From a bacterium (GTDB taxonomy: Bacteria; Bdellovibrionota_B; Oligoflexia; Silvanigrellales; Silvanigrellaceae), in contig RGDM01000023.1 of assembly GCA_009918675.1 (NCBI GenBank), positions 1 to 45,882 on the forward strand: a DNA stretch of 45,882 bases, read 5' to 3'. Both the position numbers and the translations under genes were made by a program. Below, one piece after another: positions 1 through 8,954 of the stretch (position 1 is the first letter of the stretch; the number at the start of each line of letters is the position of its first letter). The notes below the pieces were generated by a model that worked only from the letters and a program-made list of their open reading frames with translations, did no database searches and had not been told where the DNA came from.

Positions 1-1
1 C

Positions 2-970
2 TTCTGCCTCGTGCGCACGGAGGCGGACGCTCCGGTCCACAAGGGCATCTCCTATCTGCTCTTCTCCATGTCGACGCCTGGGATAGACGTTCGTCCGCTG
101 GTCGACATGACCGGAACGGCGAACTTCAATGAAGTCTTCTTCACCGATGTTCGCGTGCCGCGCTCCCAGATCGTGGGCAAGCCCGGTGAGGGGTGGATGG
201 TTGCAAACGCCACCCTCTCGCACGAGCGAGGCATGCTGGGAGATCCCGACGCTTCACACGCACGGTTGATGCGCGTGGCGGAGATCATGCAAAGGGAGAC
301 GATCGGCGGTCGCCCTCTTATCGACTCTCCGGTCTTTCGTGATCGGCTTGTAGCGTTGCAGGCGCGTGTCTTCGCCATGCAGGCCAATGGCCTTTCGGAT
401 GTTGCCAATCCAAGTGCACTCTTTCTTGAAGGAATGAAATCGGGCGTTGAAGGTTCGGCTGTTTCAATCAGCATGGAAGGCACGCGCCCTTTGTTGGTCG
501 AAATTCAATCGTTGGTCGGCAAATCCACGCTCGCAACCCCGCGCCGCACCGTGACGGGGCTCGATCAAAATCGCTTTTCTATTCTACTCGCGGTGCTCGA
601 GCGACGTGCGGGAATCTCCATGGGCATGCTGGATATTTATGCCAACGTGGCGGGTGGTTTGCGACTCAGTGAACCGGCAAGCGATTTGGCTATTGCTGCC
701 AGCGTTCTTTCCAGCGTGATAGAAACACCGTGGCAAGGTCGGGTGGCATTTTTCGGTGAGGTTGGCCTGAGTGGTGAGATCCGCGCCACCACCAACCCAG
801 TGGGTCGGGTGCAAGAGGCCCTCAAATTAGGCTTCGACCGCGTCTATATGCCAAAGCGAAATTTCCAACTCGAAAAGCAGGCGTTGCAAGAACTTGTTAA
901 AAGCGAAAGCACAGGCCACGATCTTCAACTCTACCCTATCGAGCACATCAAAGAGTTACGTTACGGTTGA
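2..970 (+). CDS. radA: Chimeric partial ORF: acyl-CoA dehydrogenase fragment joined in frame to the C-terminal half of RadA
   Basis: The frame is already open at base 2, so the 5' end lies outside the window; the GTG at 11 is internal. Roughly the first 120 residues read as the middle domain of an acyl-CoA dehydrogenase (LVRTEADAPVHKGIS, FTDVRVP, GEGWMVA, LSHERG). From about VFAMQANGL onward the protein is the Lon-protease-like C-terminal domain of the DNA-repair ATPase RadA/Sms (NPSALFL, MEGTRPLLVEIQ, TVTGLDQNRF, FGEVGLSGEIR, VYMPKRN), and it ends where RadA normally ends. The RadA zinc finger and Walker motifs are absent. A natural enzyme of this architecture is not known to me. GC, counted by hand, is about 61% over 1-360 and about 53% over 421-900. 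I read this as two gene pieces joined by assembly or rearrangement. Only the RadA part probably belongs to the rest of the window. Confidence 0.85.
   Translation, partial: FCLVRTEADAPVHKGISYLLFSMSTPGIDVRPLVDMTGTANFNEVFFTDVRVPRSQIVGKPGEGWMVANATLSHERGMLGDPDASHARLMRVAEIMQRETIGGRPLIDSPVFRDRLVALQARVFAMQANGLSDVANPSALFLEGMKSGVEGSAVSISMEGTRPLLVEIQSLVGKSTLATPRRTVTGLDQNRFSILLAVLERRAGISMGMLDIYANVAGGLRLSEPASDLAIAASVLSSVIETPWQGRVAFFGEVGLSGEIRATTNPVGRVQEALKLGFDRVYMPKRNFQLEKQALQELVKSESTGHDLQLYPIEHIKELRYG
362..388. other. Junction between ACAD-like and RadA-like sequence
   Basis: The ACAD family commonly has a segment like DRLVALQARVFAM here, and RadA has a GVFAM..GL..V.NPSALFL segment. The string VFAM would be shared by both parents, so a short homology of about 12-18 bases (around 367-384) could have allowed two unrelated sequences to be merged. 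The change of protein family and the drop in GC fall at the same place. The exact base of the junction cannot be fixed by reading alone. Confidence 0.6.
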
Positions 971-1072
971 TTGAGTTAGCAGGCAACGCGATGCGCGTGA
1001 GTTTGTGAATCAAGCCTCGGCGATACGAAAAAAATCAGCATCAGATCAGCAATCATTTTCAATTTTATTTTT

Positions 1073-3478
1073 TTATGGACTCAAGCGAAAGTTGTCGATG
1101 CCCCATGCCTCGTCGGTGATTCCTTGATCAAGGGTTGATGTTAAACGCAGTTTCAGCGTGTTGATTGATGCGGGCGCAATAATTGTCACGCGGTGGCGCG
1201 CGCTCGTCCACGACGAGCAGGTTGGAAAGCAAAAGGTATTTCCTGGCAATGTCGAAATCCACCACGAGTAACCCAAATAATTACCATAATAATTGTAATT
1301 CGAACTCGTGTGCGCAAACGCTTCGGATATGAGAAGACTCTCTGCTCCTGAATCTTGTGCTACGTAAATGCGAAACTGCTCGCCGTCCCAACTATTCAAA
1401 CGCAAAAAGTCGAAACTGATAGTCACAACTTCGCCGTTGAGCTGAAACTGCTTCGCGATCGATTCGCCCGATCCAAACGGCCCGAACATTTTGTCACTCG
1501 GAGTGCTGAGATACGTTTGGTTGCGATTCGTTGTTGGGTTTTGATCGCCAAGAAGTGTCCAGTTGTCTGTGCCGTTCTCAAAATTTTGTGCGTCGGTTTC
1601 GGCCCACACCAGAGCACCGCTTGAGGCATTATTGCCATCCAAAGCGCAAAATCTGAAACCATATTTCGAACCCACAGACAGCCCTGAATACGTATAGCTT
1701 GTTGCCCCAGGGGCAAGCAGAATTGAATTTGCGTCGGTGCAAAATTCTGAGGGCGCTTGTCTTCCGTAGGCTGCACTTGCAACTTTGATCTGCACTGAGC
1801 TGCCTATATTTCCGCCCCATGCAAAGGTCACGCTGTTTTGCGCGGTTGAGAGCACACGCACATCGGGGTCGAAAAGACGCGCTGTATTGCGGTAAACATA
1901 CACAGCTCCTGCATAGGTCGCAGAATTATCGCTGCTTGCAACTGTGCCATTGGTGATGGTGGTTTGATTTGAATCCTCTAAGAAAGCTCCCACAGCCAGT
2001 GTATCGCCCGAAAGCGCAACACTGTAGCCAAAATAATCGGATGCATCCGCATTCGCAGCCTTCACATACGCCTCTTGTGCCCATTGCGTGCCACTGCGGC
2101 GGTAAACGTACACAGCACCTGAATCGGACGCAGAATTATCGTTGCTCGCGCCAGTGCTATTGGTGATTGTTGTTTGGTTTGAAGCTTCTCCGTAAGCCCC
2201 GACAGCCAAAGTATCGCCCGAAAGCGCAACGCTAGTTCCAAAAGAATCGGATGCATTCGCATTCGCGGCCTTTACATATGCCTCTTGTGCCCATGTTGTG
2301 CCACTGCGGCGGTAAACATACACAGCACCCGCGCTTGAGGCAGAGTTATCGCTGCTCGCGCCGACGCCATTGCTGATGGTATTTTGGTTTGAATCTTCAT
2401 AGATAGCCCCGACAGCCAAGGCATCGCCCGAAAGCGCAACGCTGTAGCCAAAATAATCAACTGCATCCGCGTTCGCAGCCTTCACATACGCTTCTTGTGC
2501 CCATTGCGTGCCACTGCGGCGGTAAACATACACAGCACCCGAGCTGGAAGCAGAGTTATCGCTGCTTGCAGCGGCGCCATTGGTGATTGTGGTTTGGTTT
2601 GAATCCTCGAGGAAAGCTCCTACAACCAATGTCTCACCCGAGAGTGCAACACTCCAGCCAAAATAGTCGGATACATCCGCATTCACAGCTTTTACATAAG
2701 CTTCTTGTGCCCATTGCGTGCCACTGCGGCGGTACACATACACAGCACCCGCGCTTGAGGCAGAATTATTGCTGCTTGCAGCGGTGCCATTGGTGATGGT
2801 GGTTTGATTTGAATCTTCACCGTACGCCCCCACCGCCAAGGTCTCACCCGAAAGCGCAACGCTATTGCCAAAATTATCACCTGAATCCGCGTTCGCAGCC
2901 TTCACATACGCCTCTTGTGCCCATGTTGTGCCACTGCGGCGGTACACATACACAGCACCCGCGCTTGAGGCGGAATTATCGCTGCTCGCAGCGGTGCCAT
3001 TGGTGATGGTGGTTTGATTTGAAGCTTCGAATTGAGCCCCAACAGCAAGGGTATCGCCCGAAAGCGCAACGCTGTAGCCAAAATAATCACCTGCACCCGC
3101 ATTTGCGGCCTTCACGTACGCTTCTTGCACCCATGCCGATGCTGGTGTTGAAACAGTGCTTCCGCCCGTCGTTGAGCTTGGCAGGGTGATAGGAGTTGAG
3201 ATCGTCGGAGTCGCGGTGGTAGGCGATTGTGCAACGGTTGTTTGCGCCGGTGCTGCGCTGCTCAATCGAGACACAACTCGTTTTTTAATAATCGGATGAC
3301 CCTCAACCGTGATGCTTCCATCGGTTTCACTGTGAGTGGAAACGCTTGGGCCGCGCTCATCACCTTGCTCAAGTGGCGGAGCTGGGCGAAAGCAGGCGTT
3401 CAAAATAAAAATCAACACCGCCGACAACAAAGACATTGTCGCCTGCGCGATTCTCATTTGAATTTGCCAACACCTCAC
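1073..3478 (-). CDS. FG-GAP repeat lipoprotein with fibronectin-III-like and jelly-roll-like C-terminus
   Basis: An 801-residue predicted surface lipoprotein. A hydrophobic signal ends in a lipobox, FILNAC, with the lipid-bearing Cys at residue 29. A Ser/Thr/Pro-rich linker follows (residues ~75-115), then six 70-residue units (residues 116-535), each with an FG-GAP-type core such as FGYSVALSGDTLAVGA and ending AGAVYVYRRSGT. After these come a fibronectin-III-like stretch (~545-625, ending in FRFCALDG) and a ~160-residue C-terminal domain rich in aromatic residues that ends EAWGIDNFRLSP, as in jelly-roll carbohydrate or adhesion modules. FG-GAP units build integrin-like beta-propellers, so a role in adhesion or surface recognition is inferred. 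The start is a GTG at 3478; an ATG at 3457 (MRIAQATMSLL) would serve equally well, and no Shine-Dalgarno decides between them. It is convergent with the RadA end. Confidence 0.85.
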   Translation of the reverse strand: MRCWQIQMRIAQATMSLLSAVLIFILNACFRPAPPLEQGDERGPSVSTHSETDGSITVEGHPIIKKRVVSRLSSAAPAQTTVAQSPTTATPTISTPITLPSSTTGGSTVSTPASAWVQEAYVKAANAGAGDYFGYSVALSGDTLAVGAQFEASNQTTITNGTAASSDNSASSAGAVYVYRRSGTTWAQEAYVKAANADSGDNFGNSVALSGETLAVGAYGEDSNQTTITNGTAASSNNSASSAGAVYVYRRSGTQWAQEAYVKAVNADVSDYFGWSVALSGETLVVGAFLEDSNQTTITNGAAASSDNSASSSGAVYVYRRSGTQWAQEAYVKAANADAVDYFGYSVALSGDALAVGAIYEDSNQNTISNGVGASSDNSASSAGAVYVYRRSGTTWAQEAYVKAANANASDSFGTSVALSGDTLAVGAYGEASNQTTITNSTGASNDNSASDSGAVYVYRRSGTQWAQEAYVKAANADASDYFGYSVALSGDTLAVGAFLEDSNQTTITNGTVASSDNSATYAGAVYVYRNTARLFDPDVRVLSTAQNSVTFAWGGNIGSSVQIKVASAAYGRQAPSEFCTDANSILLAPGATSYTYSGLSVGSKYGFRFCALDGNNASSGALVWAETDAQNFENGTDNWTLLGDQNPTTNRNQTYLSTPSDKMFGPFGSGESIAKQFQLNGEVVTISFDFLRLNSWDGEQFRIYVAQDSGAESLLISEAFAHTSSNYNYYGNYLGYSWWISTLPGNTFCFPTCSSWTSARHRVTIIAPASINTLKLRLTSTLDQGITDEAWGIDNFRLSP
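1874..3133 (-). repeat. Six tandem 210-bp units encoding 70-residue FG-GAP repeats
   Basis: Six units of exactly 70 codons each run without spacers, starting at W(A/V)QEAYVKA. On the plus strand the block gccactgcggcggta recurs near 2090, 2300, 2510, 2720 and 2930, a fixed 210-base period. The units are nearly identical at DNA level. Variation is concentrated in a few codons after KAANA and around GAxxEDSNQ. That pattern fits recent duplication or gene conversion, and it is also a place where short-read assembly could miscount copies. Confidence 0.95.
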
Positions 3479-3941
3479 CGCATCACGACCCTCGTCCGTG
3501 TGGAATACTCGGGCTCCCCGAGAGGTGTCGGTTCATTACCTGCCAAGATCGAGTTGTGTTTTTGACAGCAGCTAAATCGGCTTATTTATTGTCTGTTTAA
3601 GAGACTTATCTGTCATCCATTAAAGTTTGTCGAAAGTCGCTTTTTTGTTTGCAAGGTCTTAATTGTAGAATTTTAGTATCACTTTCAAAAGCCAACCCCA
3701 TCCGTTGCAATTTAAAGAGTCATGCTGCGCATCTGCCAACAGTTGAGCTTTAATTGGCGGCATTTTTGCATTCAAGTTTGGCATGTAAAAGCTGCGAGCC
3801 CGCTCTTTAAAGAGAGCTTCGAGCCAAAAATGCGCTGGCACCACAATTGCTTAGCCATTGATGCGAGGCGTTGGATTGACATCATTCGATGATTTCTGAG
3901 TCATTCTTCAAACGCAACTTTTCACTTCTGAGGAGTAAAAT
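3479..3941. other. Intergenic region with no convincing gene
   Basis: About 460 bases separate the divergent FG-GAP and small lipoprotein genes. The only open frame over 60 codons (3659-3844, minus) has no lipobox, ribosome-binding site or recognisable motif. The stretch is more AT-rich than its flanks. A TTGACA hexamer at 3876-3881 could be a -35 element for the plus-strand gene, but I see no good -10 at the right distance. No clear terminator was found. Confidence 0.5.
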
Positions 3942-4496
3942 ATGCAGTTTATTCAGAGATTTATTCCCAGTTTTCTACTTCTTGGATTGGCTGCTTGCGG
4001 GCATAAAAATGTCGACAGTTCATCTGTCGATAGTATTTACAAACTCCCCGCAACCGACAACGACACCGATGCAAATATGGTTGCTGTCCAACTTAATGAT
4101 GTCAGCAAAGACGGAGTTATAAAATGCGAAGGTTTCGATAAAAAGAGAAATTACATTTACTCGAGACTGGAATTCAAGAATTCCCAGGTGACTCTCGCTT
4201 ATGTCGGAGCTGTTCAAGGAAAATATGAACTTTTTCACCACGACATTGCAAAGAAAATTCTGAATCTCAAATATTCTTTTGAAGACGAAAAGGGACTCGT
4301 TAATATTTACGCTGCGCAGGCCGGACAACCCCGCAAAATTTACTCGCTCGCTTTGAAACTCGCAGACACTCCAAAAGATGCCGAACTCCCTGAAGAGATT
4401 TTTTATGCAGCTCAACTCGCTTACATGGATCCCACAACGAATCTTGATTTATCCAGCGTCCGCATGACATGCGATGTCTTCAGATTAAAAAAATAA
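3942..4496 (+). CDS. Small lipoprotein of unknown function
   Basis: A 184-residue protein with a typical lipoprotein signal: MQFIQRF, a hydrophobic core and the lipobox GLAAC with Cys at about 19. A strong Shine-Dalgarno GAGGAG lies six bases before the ATG. The mature part is soluble, polar and has no internal membrane segment. It contains two further Cys, KCEGFD near residue 62 and MTCDVF near the end, which could form a disulfide in the periplasm. I do not recognise a family. The gene is more AT-rich than its neighbours. It stands alone between a long upstream gap and the 5'-nucleotidase gene, which starts about 110 bases downstream. Confidence 0.8.
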   Translation: MQFIQRFIPSFLLLGLAACGHKNVDSSSVDSIYKLPATDNDTDANMVAVQLNDVSKDGVIKCEGFDKKRNYIYSRLEFKNSQVTLAYVGAVQGKYELFHHDIAKKILNLKYSFEDEKGLVNIYAAQAGQPRKIYSLALKLADTPKDAELPEEIFYAAQLAYMDPTTNLDLSSVRMTCDVFRLKK

Positions 4497-4606
4497 GCGG
4501 AACCGCTGACACCTCAAGTTGAAAAATAAATCGCTGTTTGGCAAAAACTTTGCAGTACAAGGAGGCAGATACCTTTTGTCTCCCCTTTTCAACGAGGCGC
4601 TGCAAC

Positions 4607-6508
4607 GTGAAACGCGGCTTATCTGCTCCCCCACCCTTTCGGCTCTTGGCGGCGGTTGCCGTTTACTTCTGCTTTGCAGGCTGCATCAAGCAAAGCAAAA
4701 CAAGCGGGTCGCTTCCGCGTGCTTTTGTTGATACCTCAACTGCGAACACCTGCGCAGCTCTGCTTCCTGCAAGCGAGTATCAAAGCTTGGTCCGACAACT
4801 CACAGTAAAGTCCCCTCTTGGCATTGTCAGCACCAATGACCTGCACGGTCACCTCGATCCACGCCGAGTCAGTTTAACGGTTTCACCTCAAGACGAGCGC
4901 GAAGTTGTTGTTGGTGGCGCGGAACTTTTGGCAAGCTATTTGGCCGCTTTGTGCCGACACTATAAAGGGCGTTTGGCCTATTTCGATACTGGTGACTCTT
5001 ATCAAGGAACACTTCTCTCGAGCCTCACATCTGGCCAAGCGGTGCTCGAAACATTTTCAAGCCTCGGATTACGCGCAAGCACCTTTGGCAATCATGAATT
5101 TGATTTTGGACAGATGAAAATACGTGAATGGCTCGCAACCCCTCAACGCTCCTTTTGGTACGTGACAAGCTCATTAAATGGACAAGAAAATGGGCACGCA
5201 ATTCCCTGGCAAGACCTTCATCCGCCGCGCTTTGCTAAATCAGTTGTTTTCGACGTTGAAGGAATAAAGCTCGGAATTGCTGGCTACACAACGGAATCAA
5301 CTCCAGTCAAAAGCATACCTACTCACGTCGCCGGCTTGGCGTTTAAACAACTGAACGATGTGCTTGATCAGGAAGCCCAGCCGTTGCGGCAGCAAGGTGC
5401 GCAAATCAATATTCTACTCTCTCACGCAGGCGGAGCCTGCGACATGCGCCTGCCAGCAGCTCAGGGCGAAAACGCGTGTCCACAGTCGAATTCCGACGAA
5501 CTGGGTCAGGCCCTACGCGCGTCACCACAAGCAAAAAACAATTGGAATTTGGTCATTGCGGGCCATTCACACGCCGCTCAACGACACCTCATTGGCGGAG
5601 TTCCGGTTGTGCAATCCACTGGGCTCGGCCTGAGTTTAACCCACACGACAATCGACTTGTCTTTGCCACAACCTGAAGTGCAATTGCACAATCCAATTTA
5701 TCTTTGCGAAACTCACTTTCAAAATTGGGCCGGATGTCATCCCGAAGAACTCGCGTGGCGCAACCAGCCTTCTGCACCTATTGGCCCAGCAAAAGCCCCT
5801 GAGCTCAACGGAATCACCATTCGCAAAGCGGATGGCCAGAGGGTTGCAACTGTCTTGAGCACCTACCGTTCGCAACTCGCCGAACAGCTCAAATCTGAAG
5901 TGACAAGTACCCCGGTCGAATTAACTCATGATCGCACGGGCAAATCGCCCGCAGCGGCTTGTTTGGTGGATGCGTGGTTGGCAGGTTTGCGAGCTTCGGG
6001 TGATACCTGGGGAGATATTCGTGCCGACCAATTGGATATGGCCGTTCTTAACTCCGGAGCCCTACGCAGCGGAATTCCAGCTGGCTCGCTGACATTTGGG
6101 CGACTTTTCGAAATCATTCCCTACGACAACACAGCCCACGTCGTGCGGCTCAACAGCGCAGAAATTCTTGCCTTTGCCCGCGCTCAAGAAGCCAGTCCAC
6201 ACGATTATTTTCTTGTCAGCGAAGGCTATGTCGTACAACGCAGGAGCAACAATTCACCTGCTCCAAGAACATTGAACATCCACTCCGTACAAACTCTTCA
6301 GCAACCCAAGCAGACTCAATGGCAGGTGGCAATTTCCACCTTTTCGAGAACTTTTCTTGAAAAAGCAGGACTTCAAAACAAAGTCATCGACACCGGCATG
6401 TCCGTGCGCGATACAATTGCAGACGCTCTAAAGAACAAAGACCTTGCGAAAAAATCCTGCCGTTCTGCCGATTCGAGTCGCATGGAGATTTCACCTTCAA
6501 ACAACTAA
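4607..6508 (+). CDS. 5'-nucleotidase / 2',3'-cyclic phosphodiesterase family lipoprotein (UshA-like)
   Basis: A 633-residue protein that should release phosphate from extracellular nucleotides. The N-terminal calcineurin-like metallophosphatase domain shows all five metal-binding blocks: NDLHGH, FDTGDSYQG, GNHEFDFG, LLSHAGG and GHSH. The C-terminal 5_nucleotid_C domain holds NSGALRSGI and LFEIIPYDNTAHVVRL, which shape the nucleoside pocket. The signal KRGLSAPPPFRLLAAVAVYF is followed by the lipobox CFAGC, so it is probably membrane-anchored on the periplasmic or outer face. I chose the GTG at 4607 because a GAGG lies nine bases upstream and it gives a normal signal length; the frame is open to a TTG at 4538. 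The next gene downstream is ppk, which fits a phosphate-scavenging role. Substrate specificity cannot be read from sequence. Confidence 0.9.
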   Translation: MKRGLSAPPPFRLLAAVAVYFCFAGCIKQSKTSGSLPRAFVDTSTANTCAALLPASEYQSLVRQLTVKSPLGIVSTNDLHGHLDPRRVSLTVSPQDEREVVVGGAELLASYLAALCRHYKGRLAYFDTGDSYQGTLLSSLTSGQAVLETFSSLGLRASTFGNHEFDFGQMKIREWLATPQRSFWYVTSSLNGQENGHAIPWQDLHPPRFAKSVVFDVEGIKLGIAGYTTESTPVKSIPTHVAGLAFKQLNDVLDQEAQPLRQQGAQINILLSHAGGACDMRLPAAQGENACPQSNSDELGQALRASPQAKNNWNLVIAGHSHAAQRHLIGGVPVVQSTGLGLSLTHTTIDLSLPQPEVQLHNPIYLCETHFQNWAGCHPEELAWRNQPSAPIGPAKAPELNGITIRKADGQRVATVLSTYRSQLAEQLKSEVTSTPVELTHDRTGKSPAAACLVDAWLAGLRASGDTWGDIRADQLDMAVLNSGALRSGIPAGSLTFGRLFEIIPYDNTAHVVRLNSAEILAFARAQEASPHDYFLVSEGYVVQRRSNNSPAPRTLNIHSVQTLQQPKQTQWQVAISTFSRTFLEKAGLQNKVIDTGMSVRDTIADALKNKDLAKKSCRSADSSRMEISPSNN

Positions 6509-6593
6509 AAGAACCTAATTTCACAGGTTAAAAGCAAGATTCATAGAAATTCATCAATTCAGGATTAGGTCGGATTTTTGTCACATCCGCATC

Positions 6594-6631
6594 TTACGCT
6601 TTAGTTACATTTTTGTTACAACTTTGTTGCA
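6594..6631 (+). promoter_or_regulatory. Putative Pho-box-like array upstream of ppk
   Basis: Four half-sites repeat with an exact 11-base period: TTACG at 6594, TTACA at 6605, TTACA at 6616 and TTGCA at 6627, three of them preceded by G or TG. Direct repeats spaced 11 bases are the hallmark of PhoB/PhoP-family response-regulator sites. A -10-like TCTAAT lies at 6653-6658. The repeats are not a close match to the E. coli CTGTCAT consensus, so the assignment rests on the periodicity and on the gene downstream. Confidence 0.5.
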
Positions 6632-6641
6632 GATTGAGTCG

Positions 6642-6669
6642 GAGGCTTCATTTCTAATTTAAAAGCCTC
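6642..6669 (+). promoter_or_regulatory. Inverted repeat just upstream of ppk start
   Basis: GAGGCTT at 6642-6648 pairs with AAGCCTC at 6663-6669 around a 14-base loop. It ends shortly before the possible ppk starts at 6675 (TTG) and 6696 (ATG). If transcription starts upstream it could fold in the leader; if it starts after the TCTAAT at 6653 only half is transcribed. A protein-binding site is the alternative. Confidence 0.3.
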
Positions 6670-6695
6670 GAATCTTGGTAACTTTTGGGACATTT

Positions 6696-8954
6696 ATGAA
6701 CTCTGCAACGTTAACTGCATCGAGACGCAAATCAGTTCACCCACTCCGCTCAACTCAAGCGCCATCGCATGCCGCGAAACCAGCGAAGCAGATGAACGAA
6801 AATGACCATCACTCGCTTCTGCGCGAGGAACAGAGTTGGCTAGCGTTCAACGAGCGGGTCTTGAGTGAAGCAGAAAACGCACAAACCCCGCTATTAGAAC
6901 GATTCAAATTTTTATCTATATTTTATTCAAATCTAGATGAATTTTTTATGGTCAAAGTCGCAGCCCTTCAAACTGAATCGCAGATCCTTGCTGAGCAGGA
7001 AAGCGCATCGAATTCCCTGCCTATCCAGCAGCTCAAGTCTCGCGTGCGCTCCCTTATCGAACGGGCAGAGGAGCTGTTTGAGAAGAGTCTCGTGCCAGGC
7101 CTCGCGCAAAGTATCGCCACAATAACTCGCCCGGAAGAGTTGAATAAGCAACTCCGTCGCGCAATCCGCGCCACTTTTAGTTCACGTGAGTTGGGCTTGC
7201 TGACACCATTGGTTGTCGACCGCTCTCACCCTTTTCCATATTTTGAGAATCAAAAAAGCTATCTCGTCATTCAATTCAAACCGTCGGCTTCAACAACCCG
7301 GGCTCACTCGTTTGGACTTATTGAACTTCCGTCCACTGCTCAAAGATTGATGCGCGTCGATTCTCGCGGCAAATCCTATTATGTTTTTCTAGAAGACGTC
7401 ATTCTCGACAATCTCGACTTGGTCTTCCCATGGGCTAAAATTTCTCGTTCGGTGCTCATCCGTGTCACCCGCAACCGCGAACTCAACCTACTAGACGATG
7501 ATTTTGATGATCTTCTTCTTTCCGTTGAGCAGGGTTTGAAGGACAAAACCACGCGCCATGCGGTAAGGCTCGAATCGAGCAAGCCATTGCCTCACGCCGT
7601 AAAACATTTGCTTATGCGACAAATTAAAATAGAAGAGCATGCGATCTATGAATCCAATGAACGTCTTTTGACCTCAGAACTGATGCAGATATCCGCGCAT
7701 AGCGGTTGCGAGCATCAACGAGATCCCGTCTTCAAACCGCAGCCCCACAAGCGTTTAAAGAAAGCAGACAATCCTTTTATCGCGATCAAGCAGCAAGACG
7801 TCTGGCTTCATCATCCGTATGAAAGTTTTTCTGATGTCGTTCATTTTCTAGAATCAGCCGCGCAGGACCCTGACGTGGTGGCCATCAAGCAAACCCTCTA
7901 CCGCACTGGCAACAATTCACCCGTGGTCTCGGCACTCATCAGAGCCGCAGAGCTAGGCAAACAAGTCGTGGCAATTGTTGAACTTACAGCTCGCTTTGAC
8001 GAACATAGAAATATTGACTGGGCGCGCCGCTTAAAAGAAGCCGGTGCAACCGTGGTTTTTGGAATTGAAGGTTGGAAAACTCACGCCAAGATGAGTTTAG
8101 TGATCCGCCGTGAGGGACAGGAACTTCGTCGATATGCTCATTTATCGACTGGAAACTACAATGCCAGAACGGCACGCATTTACACCGATCTCTCGTTACT
8201 CACAGCCAATCCAGAAATCACCAGCGACGTGGGTGTCTTATTCAATTTGTTAACTGGCCTTCCTCGCCTCATGATGCCTCAATCAGAGCTGACTTCTCTG
8301 ACAAAACCAAGACTTTCACTTCTGCAAGCGGCACCTTTTGGACTCAGGGAGTTTTTCAAACAAATGATCGGCCGGGAAACGCGGATTGCCGCAAAAGGCT
8401 CTCACGCAAGAATCGTGCTGAAACTTAATTCACTAACAGATCCTGAACTTATTCAATCGCTTTATGAAGCGAGCCAGGCCGGCGTAAAGGTCGATTTAAT
8501 TGTGCGCGGCGTTTGCCGCCTGCGAGCCGGACTCAAGGGATTTTCTGAAAACATCAGAGTCATTTCAATCATCGATCGTTTTCTAGAACACTCACGCATC
8601 TACTATTTTTCAGCCCAGGGCCGCGGGGAAATTTTTGTTGGAAGTGCAGATTTCATGCCTCGCAACATGAACCGAAGAGTTGAGTGTGTGTGGCCAGTGC
8701 TTGACTCTGAAGGTAAAAAGAAGCTGACTGAGATCTTACAAATCCACCTCGCAGATAATGTTAAGGCTCATGAATTATCTGCGGATGGAAAGTATAAGAG
8801 ACTAGCCCTTTTCGGAAATGAACACACGCGATCGCAAAGCAAATTCATCGAACTATATGCAGAAAAAGTTCATGGCAAAAATTCTCGCGACCTACAGCTC
8901 AAAAAACCAAGGTGCAATAGCCAGAGTCGCACTCAACGAATTTCGCGTTCTTAA
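6696..8954 (+). CDS. ppk1: Polyphosphate kinase PPK1
   Basis: Makes inorganic polyphosphate from ATP, reversibly. The four-domain PPK1 order is intact: N-terminal helical domain (REEQSWLAFNERVL, FLSIFYSNLDEFFMV), head domain, and two phospholipase-D-like C-terminal domains. The block HHPYESF is followed by DPDVVAIKQTLYRTG. The autophosphorylated His lies in GWKTHAKMSL, the second catalytic His in LEHSRIYYF, and LSTGNYNARTA is intact. The conserved core begins at about residue 42. The frame opens at a TTG at 6675; I prefer the ATG at 6696 (752 residues, GGGA six bases upstream), but an ATG at 6792 would remove a basic, low-complexity tail of about 32 residues atypical of the family. A lysine/arginine-rich C-terminal tail is also present. 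The putative Pho repeats upstream and the phosphatases on both sides suggest phosphate-starvation control. Confidence 0.93.
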   Translation: MNSATLTASRRKSVHPLRSTQAPSHAAKPAKQMNENDHHSLLREEQSWLAFNERVLSEAENAQTPLLERFKFLSIFYSNLDEFFMVKVAALQTESQILAEQESASNSLPIQQLKSRVRSLIERAEELFEKSLVPGLAQSIATITRPEELNKQLRRAIRATFSSRELGLLTPLVVDRSHPFPYFENQKSYLVIQFKPSASTTRAHSFGLIELPSTAQRLMRVDSRGKSYYVFLEDVILDNLDLVFPWAKISRSVLIRVTRNRELNLLDDDFDDLLLSVEQGLKDKTTRHAVRLESSKPLPHAVKHLLMRQIKIEEHAIYESNERLLTSELMQISAHSGCEHQRDPVFKPQPHKRLKKADNPFIAIKQQDVWLHHPYESFSDVVHFLESAAQDPDVVAIKQTLYRTGNNSPVVSALIRAAELGKQVVAIVELTARFDEHRNIDWARRLKEAGATVVFGIEGWKTHAKMSLVIRREGQELRRYAHLSTGNYNARTARIYTDLSLLTANPEITSDVGVLFNLLTGLPRLMMPQSELTSLTKPRLSLLQAAPFGLREFFKQMIGRETRIAAKGSHARIVLKLNSLTDPELIQSLYEASQAGVKVDLIVRGVCRLRAGLKGFSENIRVISIIDRFLEHSRIYYFSAQGRGEIFVGSADFMPRNMNRRVECVWPVLDSEGKKKLTEILQIHLADNVKAHELSADGKYKRLALFGNEHTRSQSKFIELYAEKVHGKNSRDLQLKKPRCNSQSRTQRISRS

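Noticed and set aside
3659..3844. 61-codon open frame on the minus strand between two lipoprotein genes
   Set aside because: No ribosome-binding site, signal peptide, motif or sensible composition; treated as chance.
3876..3904. TTGACA as a sigma-70 promoter for the lipoprotein at 3942
   Set aside because: No acceptable -10 hexamer at 16-18 bases; reported only as a note in the intergenic entry.
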